Source: Candidatus Rokuibacteriota bacterium
Lineage (GTDB): Bacteria > Methylomirabilota > Methylomirabilia > Rokubacteriales > CSP1-6
Length of the DNA stretch: 49,494 nucleotides
Direction of reading: 5' to 3'
Assembly: GCA_003220535.1 (NCBI GenBank)
Contig: QHSU01000093.1
Location: 1-49,494, forward strand
The first letter of the stretch is position 1. The number at the start of each line of letters is the position of its first letter. The notes under the pieces were generated by a model that saw nothing but the letters and a program-made list of their open reading frames with translations, searched no databases and was not told the DNA's origin. The position numbers and the translations under genes are program-made. Positions 30,790 through 40,433 of this stretch are shown piece after piece.

Positions 30790-33700
30790 GCGCGCGCTCC
30801 GTGGGCCATCGGATCCTCGGCGGTGCCCCGTCGCCGTCGCTGCATGGCGAGCCGCAAGCGATCGAGCTCGAGATAGACGACGGGCGTGGTGTAGAGCGTG
30901 AGCATCTGGCTCACGATGAGGCCACCGACGATCGCGATCCCGAGCGGCCGTCGCAGCTCCGCGCCCACGCCGGTGCCGAGTGCCAGCGGGAGGGCCCCGA
31001 GCAGCGCCGCCATCGTCGTCATCATGATGGGCCTGAACCGGAGCAGGCACGCCTGGTAGATCGCCTCCTCCGGGCGCTGGCTCTCGCCGCGCTCCGCCGC
31101 GAGCGCGAAGTCGATCATCATGATCGCGTTCTTCTTCACGATCCCGATCAACAGGATGATGCCGATGAGCGCGATCACGCTCAGCTCCATCCGGCAGAGC
31201 CGCAGCGCCAGGATGGCGCCCACGCCGGCGGAGGGCAAGGTCGAGAGGATCGTGATCGGGTGGACGTAGCTCTCGTAGAGCACGCCGAGCACGATGTAGA
31301 CGGACAGCAGGGCGGCCACGATCAGGAGCGGCTGGTTCGCCAGCGACGCCTGGAACGCCTGCGCGGTGCCCTGGAAGCTGCCCCGGATGGCGGTCGGCAG
31401 CCCCATCTGCCGCGTCGCGTCCTGGATCGCGGTCACGGCCTCGCCGAGCGCGACACGAGGCGGCAGATTGAAGGAGATCGTCACCGAGGGGAACTGACTC
31501 TGGTGGTTGACCGCGAGCGCCGTGTTCGTCGGCGCGTAACTGGTGAACGCGGACAGGGGCACCGTCGCGCCGCCCGTCCCCGGGAGATAGATGTCCCGGA
31601 GCGTCTCCGGACGCTGCCAGTACTTCGGTTCGACCTCCATCACCACGTGGTACTGGTTCAGCAGGGTGTACATGATCGAGACCTGCCGCTGGCCGAACGC
31701 GTCGTAGAGCGTGTCGTCGACGAGCTGGGACGTGATGCCGAAGCGCGAGGCCGTGCTGCGATCGACGACGACCGAGGCCTGCTGCCCGCGGTCCTGCTGG
31801 TCGCTGCTGACGTCGACGACCTCGCGCAGCGCGCGCAGGCGCTGGAGGACCCGTGGCGCCCACGCGTCCAGGTCCCGGAGACTGTCGCCCTGGAGCGTGA
31901 ACTGGTACTGGGCGTTGCTCGCCCGCCCGCCGACCCGGAGGTCCTGGACGGCCTGCAGATACGTCGGCGCGCCGACCACGCCGGCCAGGCGCTGGCGCAG
32001 CCGGCCGATGACCTGGTCCGCGCTGAGCTTGCGCTCGGCGAGCGGCTTGAGCGCGACGAACATGCGTGCGGTATTGGTGGTCGATCCGCTGCCGCCGCCC
32101 CCGGTGAAGCCAATCACATTCTCCACCGCGGGATCGCTCTTGATGATCTCCACGATCTGCGTCAGCTTGTCGCGCATCGCCTGGAAGGAGATGTCCTGCG
32201 CCGCCTGCACGATGCCGGTGAGCCGGCCCGTGTCCTGCTGCGGAAAGAATCCCTTGGGCACGGTGGCGAACAGGTAGCCGTTGACGGCGACGGTGACGAC
32301 CGTCAGTGCGAGGATCGCGCGCGGGTGCCGCAGCACCCAGGCGAGGCTCTCCGCGTAGGCCCTGTGCATCCCCTCGAAGAACCGCTCGCTGATCCGATAG
32401 AGGCGCCCCCGGCTCGTGTCGGAAGACGCCCCCAGCACGGTCGCGCACATCATCGGAGTCGTCGCCAGCGACACCACCAGCGAGATGAGAATCGCCGCCG
32501 AGAGCGTCATCGCGAATTCACGGAAAAGCCGGCCGACGATGCCGCCCATCAGGAGGATCGGGATGAACACGGCGATGAGCGACACGCTGATCGAAAAGAC
32601 GGTGAAGCCGATCTCGCGGGCGCCCCGCAGGGCCGCCTCCAGCGGCGGAAGGCCCGCCTCCCGGTGACGGGTGACGTTCTCGAGCACGACGATGGCATCG
32701 TCGACCACGAAGCCGGTGGCCACCGTCAGCGCCATGAGCGACAGGTTGTCGAGGCTATAGCCCAGGAGATACATCGCCCCGAAGGTGCCGACGAGCGACA
32801 CCGGCACCGCCACCGCGGGGATGATCGTCGCGCGGACGCTCCGCAGGAACGCGAAGACCACCAGCGTCACCAGACCGATCGAGATCAGGAGCGTCCGCTC
32901 CACGTCGCGCAGCGAGGCCCGGATGGTCGTCGTCCGATCGAGGACGATCGTGAGATCGACGGCGGCGGGGGTCGAGGCCTGGAGCTCCGGCATCAGCGCG
33001 CGGAGACGGTCCACGGTCTCGATGATGTTCGCCCCGGGCTGCCGGAAGACGACCAGGAGGACGGCGGGCTTTCCGTTCGACAGCCCGGCCGTCTTGAGAT
33101 CTTCGACCGAGTCCTCGACGCGGGCCACGTCCGCCAGCCGGACCGCCTGTCCGTGCCGGTAGGCGACGATGACGGGCACGTAGTCCGAGGCGTGGAGCAT
33201 CTGATCGTTGGCCCGGAGCTGCCGGATCCGGGTGCCGTCGTCGAGGGCGCCCTTGGGACGATTCACGTTGGTGGCGGCGAGCACCTGGCGGACGTCCTCG
33301 AGCGCGACCCCGTACTTGGTGAGCGCGAGCGGATTCAGCTCCACCCGCACGGAGGGCAGCGAGCTGCCGCCGACGATGACCTGGCCGACGCCCCGCACCT
33401 GGGACAGCTTCTGCTGCAGGATGCTCGACGCCACGTCGTACATCTGCCCCCGGCTCTTCGTCGCGGAGGTGAGGGCGATGATCATGATGGGCGCGTCGGC
33501 CGGGTTGACCTTGCGGTAGCTGGGATTGGTCGGCAACGCGGCAGGCAGATAGCCACGGGCGGCGTTGATGGCGGCTTGCACGTCGCGCGCCGCGCCGTCG
33601 ATGTTCCGGTTCAGGTCGAATTGCAGGACGATCGCCGTGGAGCCGAGGAAGCTCGCCGACGTCATCTCGGTCACGCCCGCGATGCGGCCGAACTGCCGCT

Positions 33701-33902
33701 CGAGCGGGGTGGCGACCGACGTCGCCATCGTCTCCGGGCTGGCGCCGGGCAAGGCCGCCTGGACCTGGATCGTCGGGAAGTCCACCTGGGGCAGCGACGA
33801 CACCGGCAACAGCGGGAAGGCGACGGCGCCGGCGAGAAAGAGGCCGACGGTGAGGAGAGTCGTCGCCACCGGCCGCCGGATGAAGATCGCCGAAAAGCTC
33901 AT
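30786..33902 (-). CDS. mdtC: RND efflux transporter, MdtC-like
   Basis: A 1038-residue proton-driven RND pump. It begins MSFSAIFIRRPVATTLLTVG and carries LPVSSLPQVDFPTIQV, ERQFGRIAGVTEMTS and NPADAPIMIIALTSAT. The proton-relay aspartates are in TM4 (GFVVDDAIVVLENVTRH); GIVKKNAIMMIDFA marks the second half, and LPLALGTGVGAELRRPLG is the typical late motif. It overlaps both neighbours by ATGA. Together with the MdtB-like protein it should form a heteromeric trimer as in E. coli MdtBC, exporting amphipathic compounds such as novobiocin and bile salts; the substrate here is not known. Confidence 0.93.
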   Translation of the reverse strand: MSFSAIFIRRPVATTLLTVGLFLAGAVAFPLLPVSSLPQVDFPTIQVQAALPGASPETMATSVATPLERQFGRIAGVTEMTSASFLGSTAIVLQFDLNRNIDGAARDVQAAINAARGYLPAALPTNPSYRKVNPADAPIMIIALTSATKSRGQMYDVASSILQQKLSQVRGVGQVIVGGSSLPSVRVELNPLALTKYGVALEDVRQVLAATNVNRPKGALDDGTRIRQLRANDQMLHASDYVPVIVAYRHGQAVRLADVARVEDSVEDLKTAGLSNGKPAVLLVVFRQPGANIIETVDRLRALMPELQASTPAAVDLTIVLDRTTTIRASLRDVERTLLISIGLVTLVVFAFLRSVRATIIPAVAVPVSLVGTFGAMYLLGYSLDNLSLMALTVATGFVVDDAIVVLENVTRHREAGLPPLEAALRGAREIGFTVFSISVSLIAVFIPILLMGGIVGRLFREFAMTLSAAILISLVVSLATTPMMCATVLGASSDTSRGRLYRISERFFEGMHRAYAESLAWVLRHPRAILALTVVTVAVNGYLFATVPKGFFPQQDTGRLTGIVQAAQDISFQAMRDKLTQIVEIIKSDPAVENVIGFTGGGGSGSTTNTARMFVALKPLAERKLSADQVIGRLRQRLAGVVGAPTYLQAVQDLRVGGRASNAQYQFTLQGDSLRDLDAWAPRVLQRLRALREVVDVSSDQQDRGQQASVVVDRSTASRFGITSQLVDDTLYDAFGQRQVSIMYTLLNQYHVVMEVEPKYWQRPETLRDIYLPGTGGATVPLSAFTSYAPTNTALAVNHQSQFPSVTISFNLPPRVALGEAVTAIQDATRQMGLPTAIRGSFQGTAQAFQASLANQPLLIVAALLSVYIVLGVLYESYVHPITILSTLPSAGVGAILALRLCRMELSVIALIGIILLIGIVKKNAIMMIDFALAAERGESQRPEEAIYQACLLRFRPIMMTTMAALLGALPLALGTGVGAELRRPLGIAIVGGLIVSQMLTLYTTPVVYLELDRLRLAMQRRRRGTAEDPMAHGARA

Positions 33903-36900
33903 GCGGGTTCCCGGCCAAGCGCCCGCCGGCGGAAGCGGCGCGCGAGGTCGTCGAAGGCGAGGTACACGACGGGCGTCGTGTAGAGCGTCAGCACCTGGCT
34001 CACGATGAGGCCGCCCACGATCGAGATGCCGAGCGGCCGGCGGAGCTCCGATCCCACGCCGGCGCCGAGGGCCAGCGGCAGTGCCCCGAGCAGCGCCGCC
34101 ATGGTCGTCATCATGATCGGCCGGAACCGGAGCAAGCACGCCTGATAGATCGCCTCCACGGGCGCCCGGCCCTCGTCGCGCTCGGCGTGCAACGCAAAGT
34201 CGATCATCATGATCGCGTTCTTCTTCACGATGCCGATCAAGAGGACCACACCGATGAGCGCGATCACGCTGAACTCGGTCCGGGTGAGAAGGAGGGCGAG
34301 GAGGGCGCCCACACCGGCCGAGGGGAGCGTGGAGAGGATCGTGATGGGATGGATGTAGCTCTCGTAGAGGACACCGAGCACGATGTAGACGGTGACCAGG
34401 GCGGCCAGGATCAGCAGGGACTCGTGGGCCAGCGCCGCCCGGAAGGCCTGCGCCGTCCCCTGGAAGCTCCCGGCGATGCTGGCCGGGAGCCCCAGCCGAT
34501 GCGTCGCCGCCTCGATGGCCCGCACCGCGTCGCCCAGGGCCGCGCCCGGCGCCAGGTTGAACGAGAGCGTCACCGACGGGAACTGACCCTGCCGGCTCAA
34601 GGCGACCGGCGCAATCGTCTCGGTCGAGGTGGTGAGGGCGCCGAGGGGTACGGTGCCCCCGCCCGTGCCGCGGACGTAGAGGCTCTGGAGCCCGGTCGCG
34701 CTCTGTCGGAAGTCGGGCTTGACCTCCAGGACCACGCGGTACTGGTTCACCTGCGTGAACATCGTGGACACCTGCCGCTGCCCGAAGGCGTCGTAGAGGG
34801 TGTCGTCCACGACCTGGGGCGTGACGCCGAGCCGGGCGGCCGTGCTCCGGTCGATCACCACGCTCGTGCCCAGGCCCTGGTCCTGCTGGTCGGTGCTCAC
34901 GTCGCGCAGCTCCGGAAGCGCTTGCAGCGTCTCGACCAGGCGCGGCGCCCACCGGTTGAGCTCGGCGCCGTCGGGGTCCTCGAGGCTGTACTGGTACTGA
35001 GTCCGGCTCACGCGGTCCTCGACGGTGAGGTCCTGCACGGGCTGCATAAACAGCGTGATGCCCTCGACCTTCGCCAGCGCCCCCTGGAGGCGACGGATCA
35101 CGTCGATCGCCGCCACCCGGCGCTCGGCGAGCGGCTTGAGATTGATGAGGATCCGGCCGCTGTTCAGCGTCACGTTGGTGCCGTCGATGCCGATGAACGA
35201 GGAGAGACCGGCCACCGCAGGGTCGCGGAGGATCACGCGAGCGAGCGCCTGCTGGCGCTCGGCCATGGTGGTGAACGAGACCGCCTGCGGCGCTTCCGAG
35301 ATGCCCTGGATGACGCCCGTGTCCTGAAGCGGGAAGAAGCCCTTCGGCACCACGACGTAGAGCCAGAGGGTGAGCCCGAGCGTGGCCACCGCCACCAGCA
35401 AGGTCGACGCGCGGTGCCTGAGCACCCACTGAAGCGTCCGACCGTAGAGCGCGATCGTGCGCTCGAACACGCGTTCCGAGAAGCGGTAGACACGCCCCTG
35501 CTGTGCGGGCGGGGTGTGACGGAGAAGCTTCGCGCACATCATCGGCGTCAAGGTCAGCGACACCACCGCCGAGATGAGGATCGTGACGCCGAGCGTGACC
35601 GCGAACTCCCGGAAGAGCCGCCCAACCACGTCGCCCATGAAGAGGAGCGGGATCAGCACGGCCACGAGCGAGACGGTGAGCGAGAGGATCGTGAAGCCGA
35701 TCTGCTCGGAGCCCTTGAGGGCGGCCGCCAGCGGCGCATCGCCCTGCTCGATGTAGCGCGCGATGTTCTCGATCATGACGATGGCGTCGTCGACCACGAA
35801 GCCGGTGGAGATCGTGAGCGCCATCAGCGACAGGTTGTTGAGGCTGAACCCCAAGAGCGACATCGCGCCGAAGGTCCCGACCAGCGACAGCGGCACCGCG
35901 ACGGCGGGGATGACCGTCGCCGCCAGCGTGCGCAAGAAGAGGAAGATCACCATCACGACCAGGGCGACCGCCAGCAGCAGCTCGAACTGCACGTCCTCGA
36001 CGGACGCGCGGATCGTGACGGTCCGGTCGGTCAGGATCGCGAGCTGGACCGCGGGCGGCAGCGACGCCTGCAGCTGGGGCAGGAGGCGTTTGATGCGATC
36101 GACCACCTCGATGACGTTGGCGCCGGGCTGACGCTGGATGTTGACGATCACCGCCGGCTCCCGGTTCATCCAGGCCGCCTGCTGCACGTTTTCGGCGCCG
36201 TCCACGACGTCGGCCACGTCGGCCACGCGGATGGGGCCGCCGTTCTTGTAGGCGACGATGATCGGCCGGTAGTCGCGGCTGGTCAGGAGCTGGTCGTTGG
36301 CGCCGATCACCGACGACCTGTGAGGGCCGTCGAAGGCGCCCTTGGCCTGGTTCACGTTGGCCGCCGCCAGCGCCGAGTGCAGGTCTTCGAGGGTCAAGCC
36401 GTAGGCAGCGAGGGCCTTCGGGTTGGCCTGCACCCGCACGGCCGGCCGCTGGCCGCCACTGATGCTGACGAGGCCGACGCCCGGCAGCTCGGCGATCTTC
36501 TGGGCCAGGCGCGTGTCGGCGAGGTCCTCGACCTGCGGCAGCGGGAGCGTCCCCGACGTCAGCCCGAGCGTCAGGATGGGCGTGTCGGCCGGGTTGACCT
36601 TGCTGTACACGGGCGGGGTGGGGAGGTCCCGCGGCAACAGCGTGAACGCGGCGTTGATCGCCGCCTGGACCTCCTGCTCGGCCACGTCGAGGCTCAGATC
36701 GAGGCTGAACTGGAGCGTGATGCGCGAGCTCCCGCTGGAGCTGGTGGACGTCATCTGGTTGAGACCCGGCATCTGGCCGAACTGACGCTCGAGCGGCGCC
36801 GTGACCGACGACGCCATCACTTCGGGGCTCGCACCGGGATAGAACGTGAGGACCTGGATCGTCGGGTAGTCGACCTGCGGCAAGGCCGCGACGGGCAGGA

Positions 36901-36991
36901 GCCGGTAGGCGAGCGCGCCGGCGAGAAAGACGGCGGCCATCAGCAACGTGGTGGCCACCGGCCGCAGGATGAAGAGCCGTGAGGGGTTCAC
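33899..36991 (-). CDS. mdtB: RND efflux transporter, MdtB-like
   Basis: A 1030-residue RND pump paralogous to the next gene. It begins MNPSRLFILRPVATTLLMAA with GTG start at 36991, which overlaps the MdtA stop as GTGA. Key segments: LPVAALPQVDYPTIQVLTFY, ERQFGQMPGLNQMTS, TM4 proton-relay aspartates in GFVVDDAIVMIENIARY, TLTPMMCAKLL and GIVKKNAIMMIDFALHAER. Two distinct RND genes in tandem after one adaptor is the MdtABC arrangement rather than single-pump AcrB systems. The stop overlaps the MdtC-like start (ATGA), implying stoichiometric coupled synthesis of the two pump subunits. Confidence 0.93.
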   Translation of the reverse strand: MNPSRLFILRPVATTLLMAAVFLAGALAYRLLPVAALPQVDYPTIQVLTFYPGASPEVMASSVTAPLERQFGQMPGLNQMTSTSSSGSSRITLQFSLDLSLDVAEQEVQAAINAAFTLLPRDLPTPPVYSKVNPADTPILTLGLTSGTLPLPQVEDLADTRLAQKIAELPGVGLVSISGGQRPAVRVQANPKALAAYGLTLEDLHSALAAANVNQAKGAFDGPHRSSVIGANDQLLTSRDYRPIIVAYKNGGPIRVADVADVVDGAENVQQAAWMNREPAVIVNIQRQPGANVIEVVDRIKRLLPQLQASLPPAVQLAILTDRTVTIRASVEDVQFELLLAVALVVMVIFLFLRTLAATVIPAVAVPLSLVGTFGAMSLLGFSLNNLSLMALTISTGFVVDDAIVMIENIARYIEQGDAPLAAALKGSEQIGFTILSLTVSLVAVLIPLLFMGDVVGRLFREFAVTLGVTILISAVVSLTLTPMMCAKLLRHTPPAQQGRVYRFSERVFERTIALYGRTLQWVLRHRASTLLVAVATLGLTLWLYVVVPKGFFPLQDTGVIQGISEAPQAVSFTTMAERQQALARVILRDPAVAGLSSFIGIDGTNVTLNSGRILINLKPLAERRVAAIDVIRRLQGALAKVEGITLFMQPVQDLTVEDRVSRTQYQYSLEDPDGAELNRWAPRLVETLQALPELRDVSTDQQDQGLGTSVVIDRSTAARLGVTPQVVDDTLYDAFGQRQVSTMFTQVNQYRVVLEVKPDFRQSATGLQSLYVRGTGGGTVPLGALTTSTETIAPVALSRQGQFPSVTLSFNLAPGAALGDAVRAIEAATHRLGLPASIAGSFQGTAQAFRAALAHESLLILAALVTVYIVLGVLYESYIHPITILSTLPSAGVGALLALLLTRTEFSVIALIGVVLLIGIVKKNAIMMIDFALHAERDEGRAPVEAIYQACLLRFRPIMMTTMAALLGALPLALGAGVGSELRRPLGISIVGGLIVSQVLTLYTTPVVYLAFDDLARRFRRRALGREPA

Positions 36992-38160
36992 GAGCCTCGC
37001 CGCGGCGCGGGCGCTCCGGGTCCGGGCTGGAGCGCGACCAGGCTTCCCTCCCGCAGCCGATCGGCGCCGTCCACCACGACCAGCTCGGCGGGCGCGACGC
37101 CGGATTCGATCGACGCGTTGTCACCCTCGGTGACACCGACTTTGACCACACGCACGGTCGCCGTGCAATCGGGCTTCACGACGTACACGATCGTGCCCTG
37201 GGCGCTCTGCTGGATCGCCGCGGTCGGCACGACGGTGGCCCCGCGCTTGACGTCGAGCCGGAGATGCGCGTTGACGAACTGACTGGGGAACAGGCGGCCA
37301 TCGGCGTTCGGGAAGATCGCCTTGAGCCGGACGGTCCCCGTGGTCGGGTCGATCTGATTGTCGACGGTCAACAGCGAACCCGCGGCGAGGCGCTGTCGCT
37401 GGTCGCGGTCCCAGGCGTCGACGGGCAGCTCGACGCCGGCGTTGAGCTTCTTGAGCACGGGCGGAAGGCTATCCTCGGGAATGGTGAACACGACCGCGAT
37501 CGGCTGGAGCTGCGTGATCACGACCAGCCCGTTCTGATCGCTGGCGTGGACGATGTTGCCGGGATCCACGAGGCGCAGGCCGAGCCGCCCGTTGAGGGGC
37601 GCCGTGATCCGGCAGTAGACGAGCTGGAGCTTGACGTTGTCGATCTGTCCCTGGTCGGTCTTGACGACGCCCTCGTACTGGCGAACGAGCTCGACCTGGG
37701 TATCGAGCTGCTGCGTGGGGATCGAGTCCTGGGCGACGAGGGTCTTGTACCGCTCGAGGTCCACGCGCGCGTTGCGCAGCAACGCCTCGTCGCGCGCCAG
37801 CTGCCCCTCGACTTGCGTCAGTTGGACCTGGAACGGGCGTGGATCGATCTCGGCCAGCAGGTCGCCGGCGCGGACGATCTGTCCTTCTCGGAAGAGGACC
37901 TTCGTCAGCTCGCCGTCGACCCGCGTGCGGACCGTCACCGTGTTGAGCGGCGTGACCGAGCCGAGCCCGGAGAGATAGACGGCCATGTCGGCCGTCTGCG
38001 CCGCCATCGCCATCACGGGCGCCGCGGGCGCGCGGCCGCCCGCCGGAGATCGCGAGGTCCGCGCCGGCGCCGCGCCCGACCGGGCCAGGAAGAGGTACGC
38101 GCCCGCCCCGAGGAGGGCGATGATCCCCAGCGCGATCGACCAGCGGCGTGCGCGCCTCAT
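36988..38160 (-). CDS. mdtA: Periplasmic efflux adaptor, MdtA-like
   Basis: A 390-residue membrane fusion protein of the RND type: N-terminal anchor (WSIALGIIALLGAGAYLFLA), Ala/Pro-rich linker, barrel-sandwich half-motif SGLGSVTPLNTVTVRTRVDG with EGQIVRAGDLLAEIDPRPF, an alpha-hairpin (~115-180) and the second half VYCRITAPLNGRLGLRLVDP. The ATG at 38160 follows a weak AAGAGA ribosome-binding site. It links the MdtB/MdtC pumps to the outer-membrane factor. A 57-base gap separates it from the kinase gene upstream and contains a dyad (38195-38221) that may bind the operon's own response regulator. Confidence 0.95.
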   Translation of the reverse strand: MRRARRWSIALGIIALLGAGAYLFLARSGAAPARTSRSPAGGRAPAAPVMAMAAQTADMAVYLSGLGSVTPLNTVTVRTRVDGELTKVLFREGQIVRAGDLLAEIDPRPFQVQLTQVEGQLARDEALLRNARVDLERYKTLVAQDSIPTQQLDTQVELVRQYEGVVKTDQGQIDNVKLQLVYCRITAPLNGRLGLRLVDPGNIVHASDQNGLVVITQLQPIAVVFTIPEDSLPPVLKKLNAGVELPVDAWDRDQRQRLAAGSLLTVDNQIDPTTGTVRLKAIFPNADGRLFPSQFVNAHLRLDVKRGATVVPTAAIQQSAQGTIVYVVKPDCTATVRVVKVGVTEGDNASIESGVAPAELVVVDGADRLREGSLVALQPGPGAPAPRRGS

Positions 38161-38194
38161 GATCTCTTGATACCGGGCTCCCGCGGCGCCGGTC

Positions 38195-38221
38195 GTTAAG
38201 ACTTCGACAAGAAGTGTTAAG
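38195..38221. promoter_or_regulatory. Candidate response-regulator site upstream of mdtA
   Basis: GTTAAGACTTC (38195-38205) and GAAGTGTTAAG (38211-38221) form an imperfect palindrome, and GTTAAG also recurs as a direct repeat 21 bases apart, two helical turns. A further TAACACTT lies at 38239-38246, inside the kinase gene. The site is 35-61 bases upstream of mdtA and overlaps the end of the kinase gene. OmpR-family regulators often bind such spaced repeats, so an internal promoter controlled by the adjacent regulator is plausible. Confidence 0.45.
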
Positions 38222-39626
38222 TCAGGGGGTCGCGCCTGTAACACTTCGGCGGCGCCGACGGGGTGCGGGTGTGCGCGGGCAGGGTCATCTCCACGACGAG
38301 CCCGCCGCCGGGCGCGTTCGCCGCCCGCACGGTGCCGCCGTGGAGCTGAATGGTCCGATGGACGATGGTGAGGCCGAGACCGACACCGCCCGTGTAGCGG
38401 TCGCGGCCGTCGCCCACCCGGTAGAAGGGGTGGAAGATGTGCGGCAGCACGCTTTCGGGGACGCCGCCGCCGTGGTCCCGCACCGCGATGACGACGTGCT
38501 CGGGATCGCGGGGCCGCATCGCGACCTCGACCGCGGTGTCCTCGCGGGTGTGGCGGACGGCGTTGCGGATGACGTTCTCGACCGCGCTCCGCAGCAGGTC
38601 GGGCGCGCCGATCGCCACGGACTCGCAGGCGCGGGTGATGCGCACGCCGCGGCGCCGGCTCTTCACCTCGAAGTCCGCGTCCTCGACCACCTCCCGCACG
38701 ATCGTGGCGAGGTCGACGGGCTCGCACGCAGGCTCCGTGGCACCGCTCTCGAGTCGGGCCAGCATCAGGAGCTGGCCGATGAGCGCGTTGAGGCGCTCGG
38801 CCTCGCGCTCGATCCGGTCGAGCGGTGCCTGGTCCTCGCCGGCCTGCTGGCGGGCGAGGCCGAGGGCGACGTGGAGGCGCGAGAGCGGCGAGCGCAGCTC
38901 GTGCGAGATGTCCCGCAGCAGGCGCCGCTCGGCCGTCATGAGCGCCTCGATGCGCTCCGCCATCCGATCGAAATCCTGGGCCAGATCCGCCAGCTCGTCA
39001 CGGCGCCGGCCGAGCCCCGGGGCCACGCGAACGGCCAGGTTGCCGGCGGCGACCTCCTGGGTGGCGGCGCGCAGCGTGGCGAGCGGACGCGCCACGTAGC
39101 GTGCCAGCGGGTAGCACACAACACCCGCGGTCAGGAGCACGGCCACGAGTCGCAGGAGCTGCGCGAAGGGCGCGTCGTGGAGGAGCCGGACGAGACCGAT
39201 CGGCGTGCTGGCGACGAGTGCCCATCGCTGACCGTCGGCGCCGTCGATCCGATGCGCCTTCAGCGCTACGCCGCCGTTCACCTCCACGTCGGCGTGACCC
39301 GCGTCGCCCGCCCGCGCCGCGGCCGCGGCGACGCGCGGCGTCACCGCGTGCCCGGAGGCGTCCCGGCCATCCTGGCGGATCAGGACGGCGTGGATACGGG
39401 TCGAGCGCTCGAGGCCGTCGAGGTACGCGGCGAGGGCGGGCACGCCCTCGCGCTCGAGGATCGCGACGGCCCGGCGGCCATACCCCGACAGCGCGGTATC
39501 GCTGAATCGCTGGACGCGCACTTCGGGGGGCACCGACGTCGCGATGATGGTGACGTGGAGGGCCAGCGCCACGAGTGCGAGCGACGCCCAGAACCACAGC
39601 ACGATCTTCAGGAACATCCCACGCAT
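38217..39626 (-). CDS. Sensor histidine kinase (CpxA/BaeS-like)
   Basis: A 469-residue membrane kinase. Two membrane segments (about 8-28, VLWFWASLALVALALHVTII, and about 160-180, LLRLVAVLLTAGVVCYPLA) bracket a periplasmic sensor region; a HAMP linker follows (RPLATLRAATQEVAAGNLAV). The H-box is LLRDISHELRSPLSRLH, with the N-box ENVIRNAVRHT, G1 VRDHGGGVPESVL, F-box HIFHPFYRV and G2 GVGLGLTIV. The ATG at 39626 overlaps the response regulator stop as TGATG. Position between a response regulator and mdtABC-like genes mirrors BaeSR control of mdtABC in E. coli, so it probably senses envelope or drug stress. Confidence 0.94.
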   Translation of the reverse strand: MRGMFLKIVLWFWASLALVALALHVTIIATSVPPEVRVQRFSDTALSGYGRRAVAILEREGVPALAAYLDGLERSTRIHAVLIRQDGRDASGHAVTPRVAAAAARAGDAGHADVEVNGGVALKAHRIDGADGQRWALVASTPIGLVRLLHDAPFAQLLRLVAVLLTAGVVCYPLARYVARPLATLRAATQEVAAGNLAVRVAPGLGRRRDELADLAQDFDRMAERIEALMTAERRLLRDISHELRSPLSRLHVALGLARQQAGEDQAPLDRIEREAERLNALIGQLLMLARLESGATEPACEPVDLATIVREVVEDADFEVKSRRRGVRITRACESVAIGAPDLLRSAVENVIRNAVRHTREDTAVEVAMRPRDPEHVVIAVRDHGGGVPESVLPHIFHPFYRVGDGRDRYTGGVGLGLTIVHRTIQLHGGTVRAANAPGGGLVVEMTLPAHTRTPSAPPKCYRRDPLT

Positions 39627-40369
39627 CACGAGTCTCCCTGCGTGTAGAGGTACCCCACCGCGCGCAGGGCGCGGATGCGCTCGCGGCCATCGGCGCGTGG
39701 ACCGAGCTTCTTGCGCAGTCGACTCACGTGGACGTCGAGGCTTCGGTCGAACGGCGTCAGCGCCCGCCCGAGCGCGCCGCGCGCCAGGTCCTCGCGACGC
39801 ACGACCGTGCCGGCGGCGCGCAACAGGATCACGAGCACGTTGAACTCGACCGCCGTGAGCTCCACCGGAGCGCCCGCCCGGCGCACGACGTGGCGCCGCA
39901 CGTCCACCTCGATGTCGTCGACGTCCAGCGGCGCAGCGGGCTCGGTGGGATCGCCGAAGCCCTCGAAGGGCACGCGGCGCAGGATGGCCCGGATGCGCGC
40001 CACCAGCTCGCGCGGGTTGAAGGGCTTCGACAGATAGTCGTCCGCCCCCAGCTCGAGCCCCACGATGCGGTCCACGTCGTCGCCGCGCGCGGTCAGCATG
40101 AGCACCGGGATGTGCGACGCGGCGCGGATGCAGCGGAGGATGTCGAAGCCGCTCACACCGGGCAACATCACGTCGAGGACGGTCAGGTGATAGTCGCCCG
40201 ACAGGGCGCGGTCCACCGCGCGCGTGCCGTCGGCCTCGGCATCCAGCGAAAACCCCTCGCGCGCCAGGTACTCCCGGACGAGCTCGCTGAGCTCCGTGTC
40301 GTCGTCGACGAGCAGAACACGGATGAGCCGGCCCTGGACGTTCGGATGGGGCGTAACCACGTCATTCAC
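39626..40369 (-). CDS. OmpR-family response regulator of the efflux operon
   Basis: A 247-residue regulator from GTG at 40369: receiver domain with VLLVDDDTELSE, phosphoacceptor Asp in LTVLDVMLPGVSGFD, MLTARGDDVD and DDYLSKPFNPRELVARI; then a winged-helix domain (VELTAVEFNVLVILLRAAGT, DRSLDVHVSRLRKKLGP, IRALRAVGYLY). Upstream in-frame codons (to 40498) are Arg-rich and unlike family N-termini. It overlaps the kinase gene by TGATG, so the pair is co-translated, and is expected to activate the efflux genes downstream. It resembles CpxR/BaeR-type regulators. Confidence 0.93.
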   Translation of the reverse strand: MNDVVTPHPNVQGRLIRVLLVDDDTELSELVREYLAREGFSLDAEADGTRAVDRALSGDYHLTVLDVMLPGVSGFDILRCIRAASHIPVLMLTARGDDVDRIVGLELGADDYLSKPFNPRELVARIRAILRRVPFEGFGDPTEPAAPLDVDDIEVDVRRHVVRRAGAPVELTAVEFNVLVILLRAAGTVVRREDLARGALGRALTPFDRSLDVHVSRLRKKLGPRADGRERIRALRAVGYLYTQGDS

Positions 40370-40433
40370 TTCGACACCCTGTGGCGCCGGGCGGCGACGC
40401 GCCGCCCGGCGCCGACCCCGGGGTGGTGACTGG

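Noticed and set aside
30801..33983. Very long plus-strand frame opposite the MdtC-like gene
   Set aside because: Its Arg/His/Asp-rich, low-complexity translation is a mirror of a high-GC gene; the minus strand encodes a clear RND pump.
34187..36982. Long plus-strand frame opposite the MdtB-like gene
   Set aside because: Shadow of the RND gene; no domain, no ribosome-binding site.
30786..37151. Apparent 2121-codon minus-strand frame covering two pump genes
   Set aside because: Only the part from 33902 down is the MdtC-like protein; the upstream part is an alternative frame of the MdtB-like gene.
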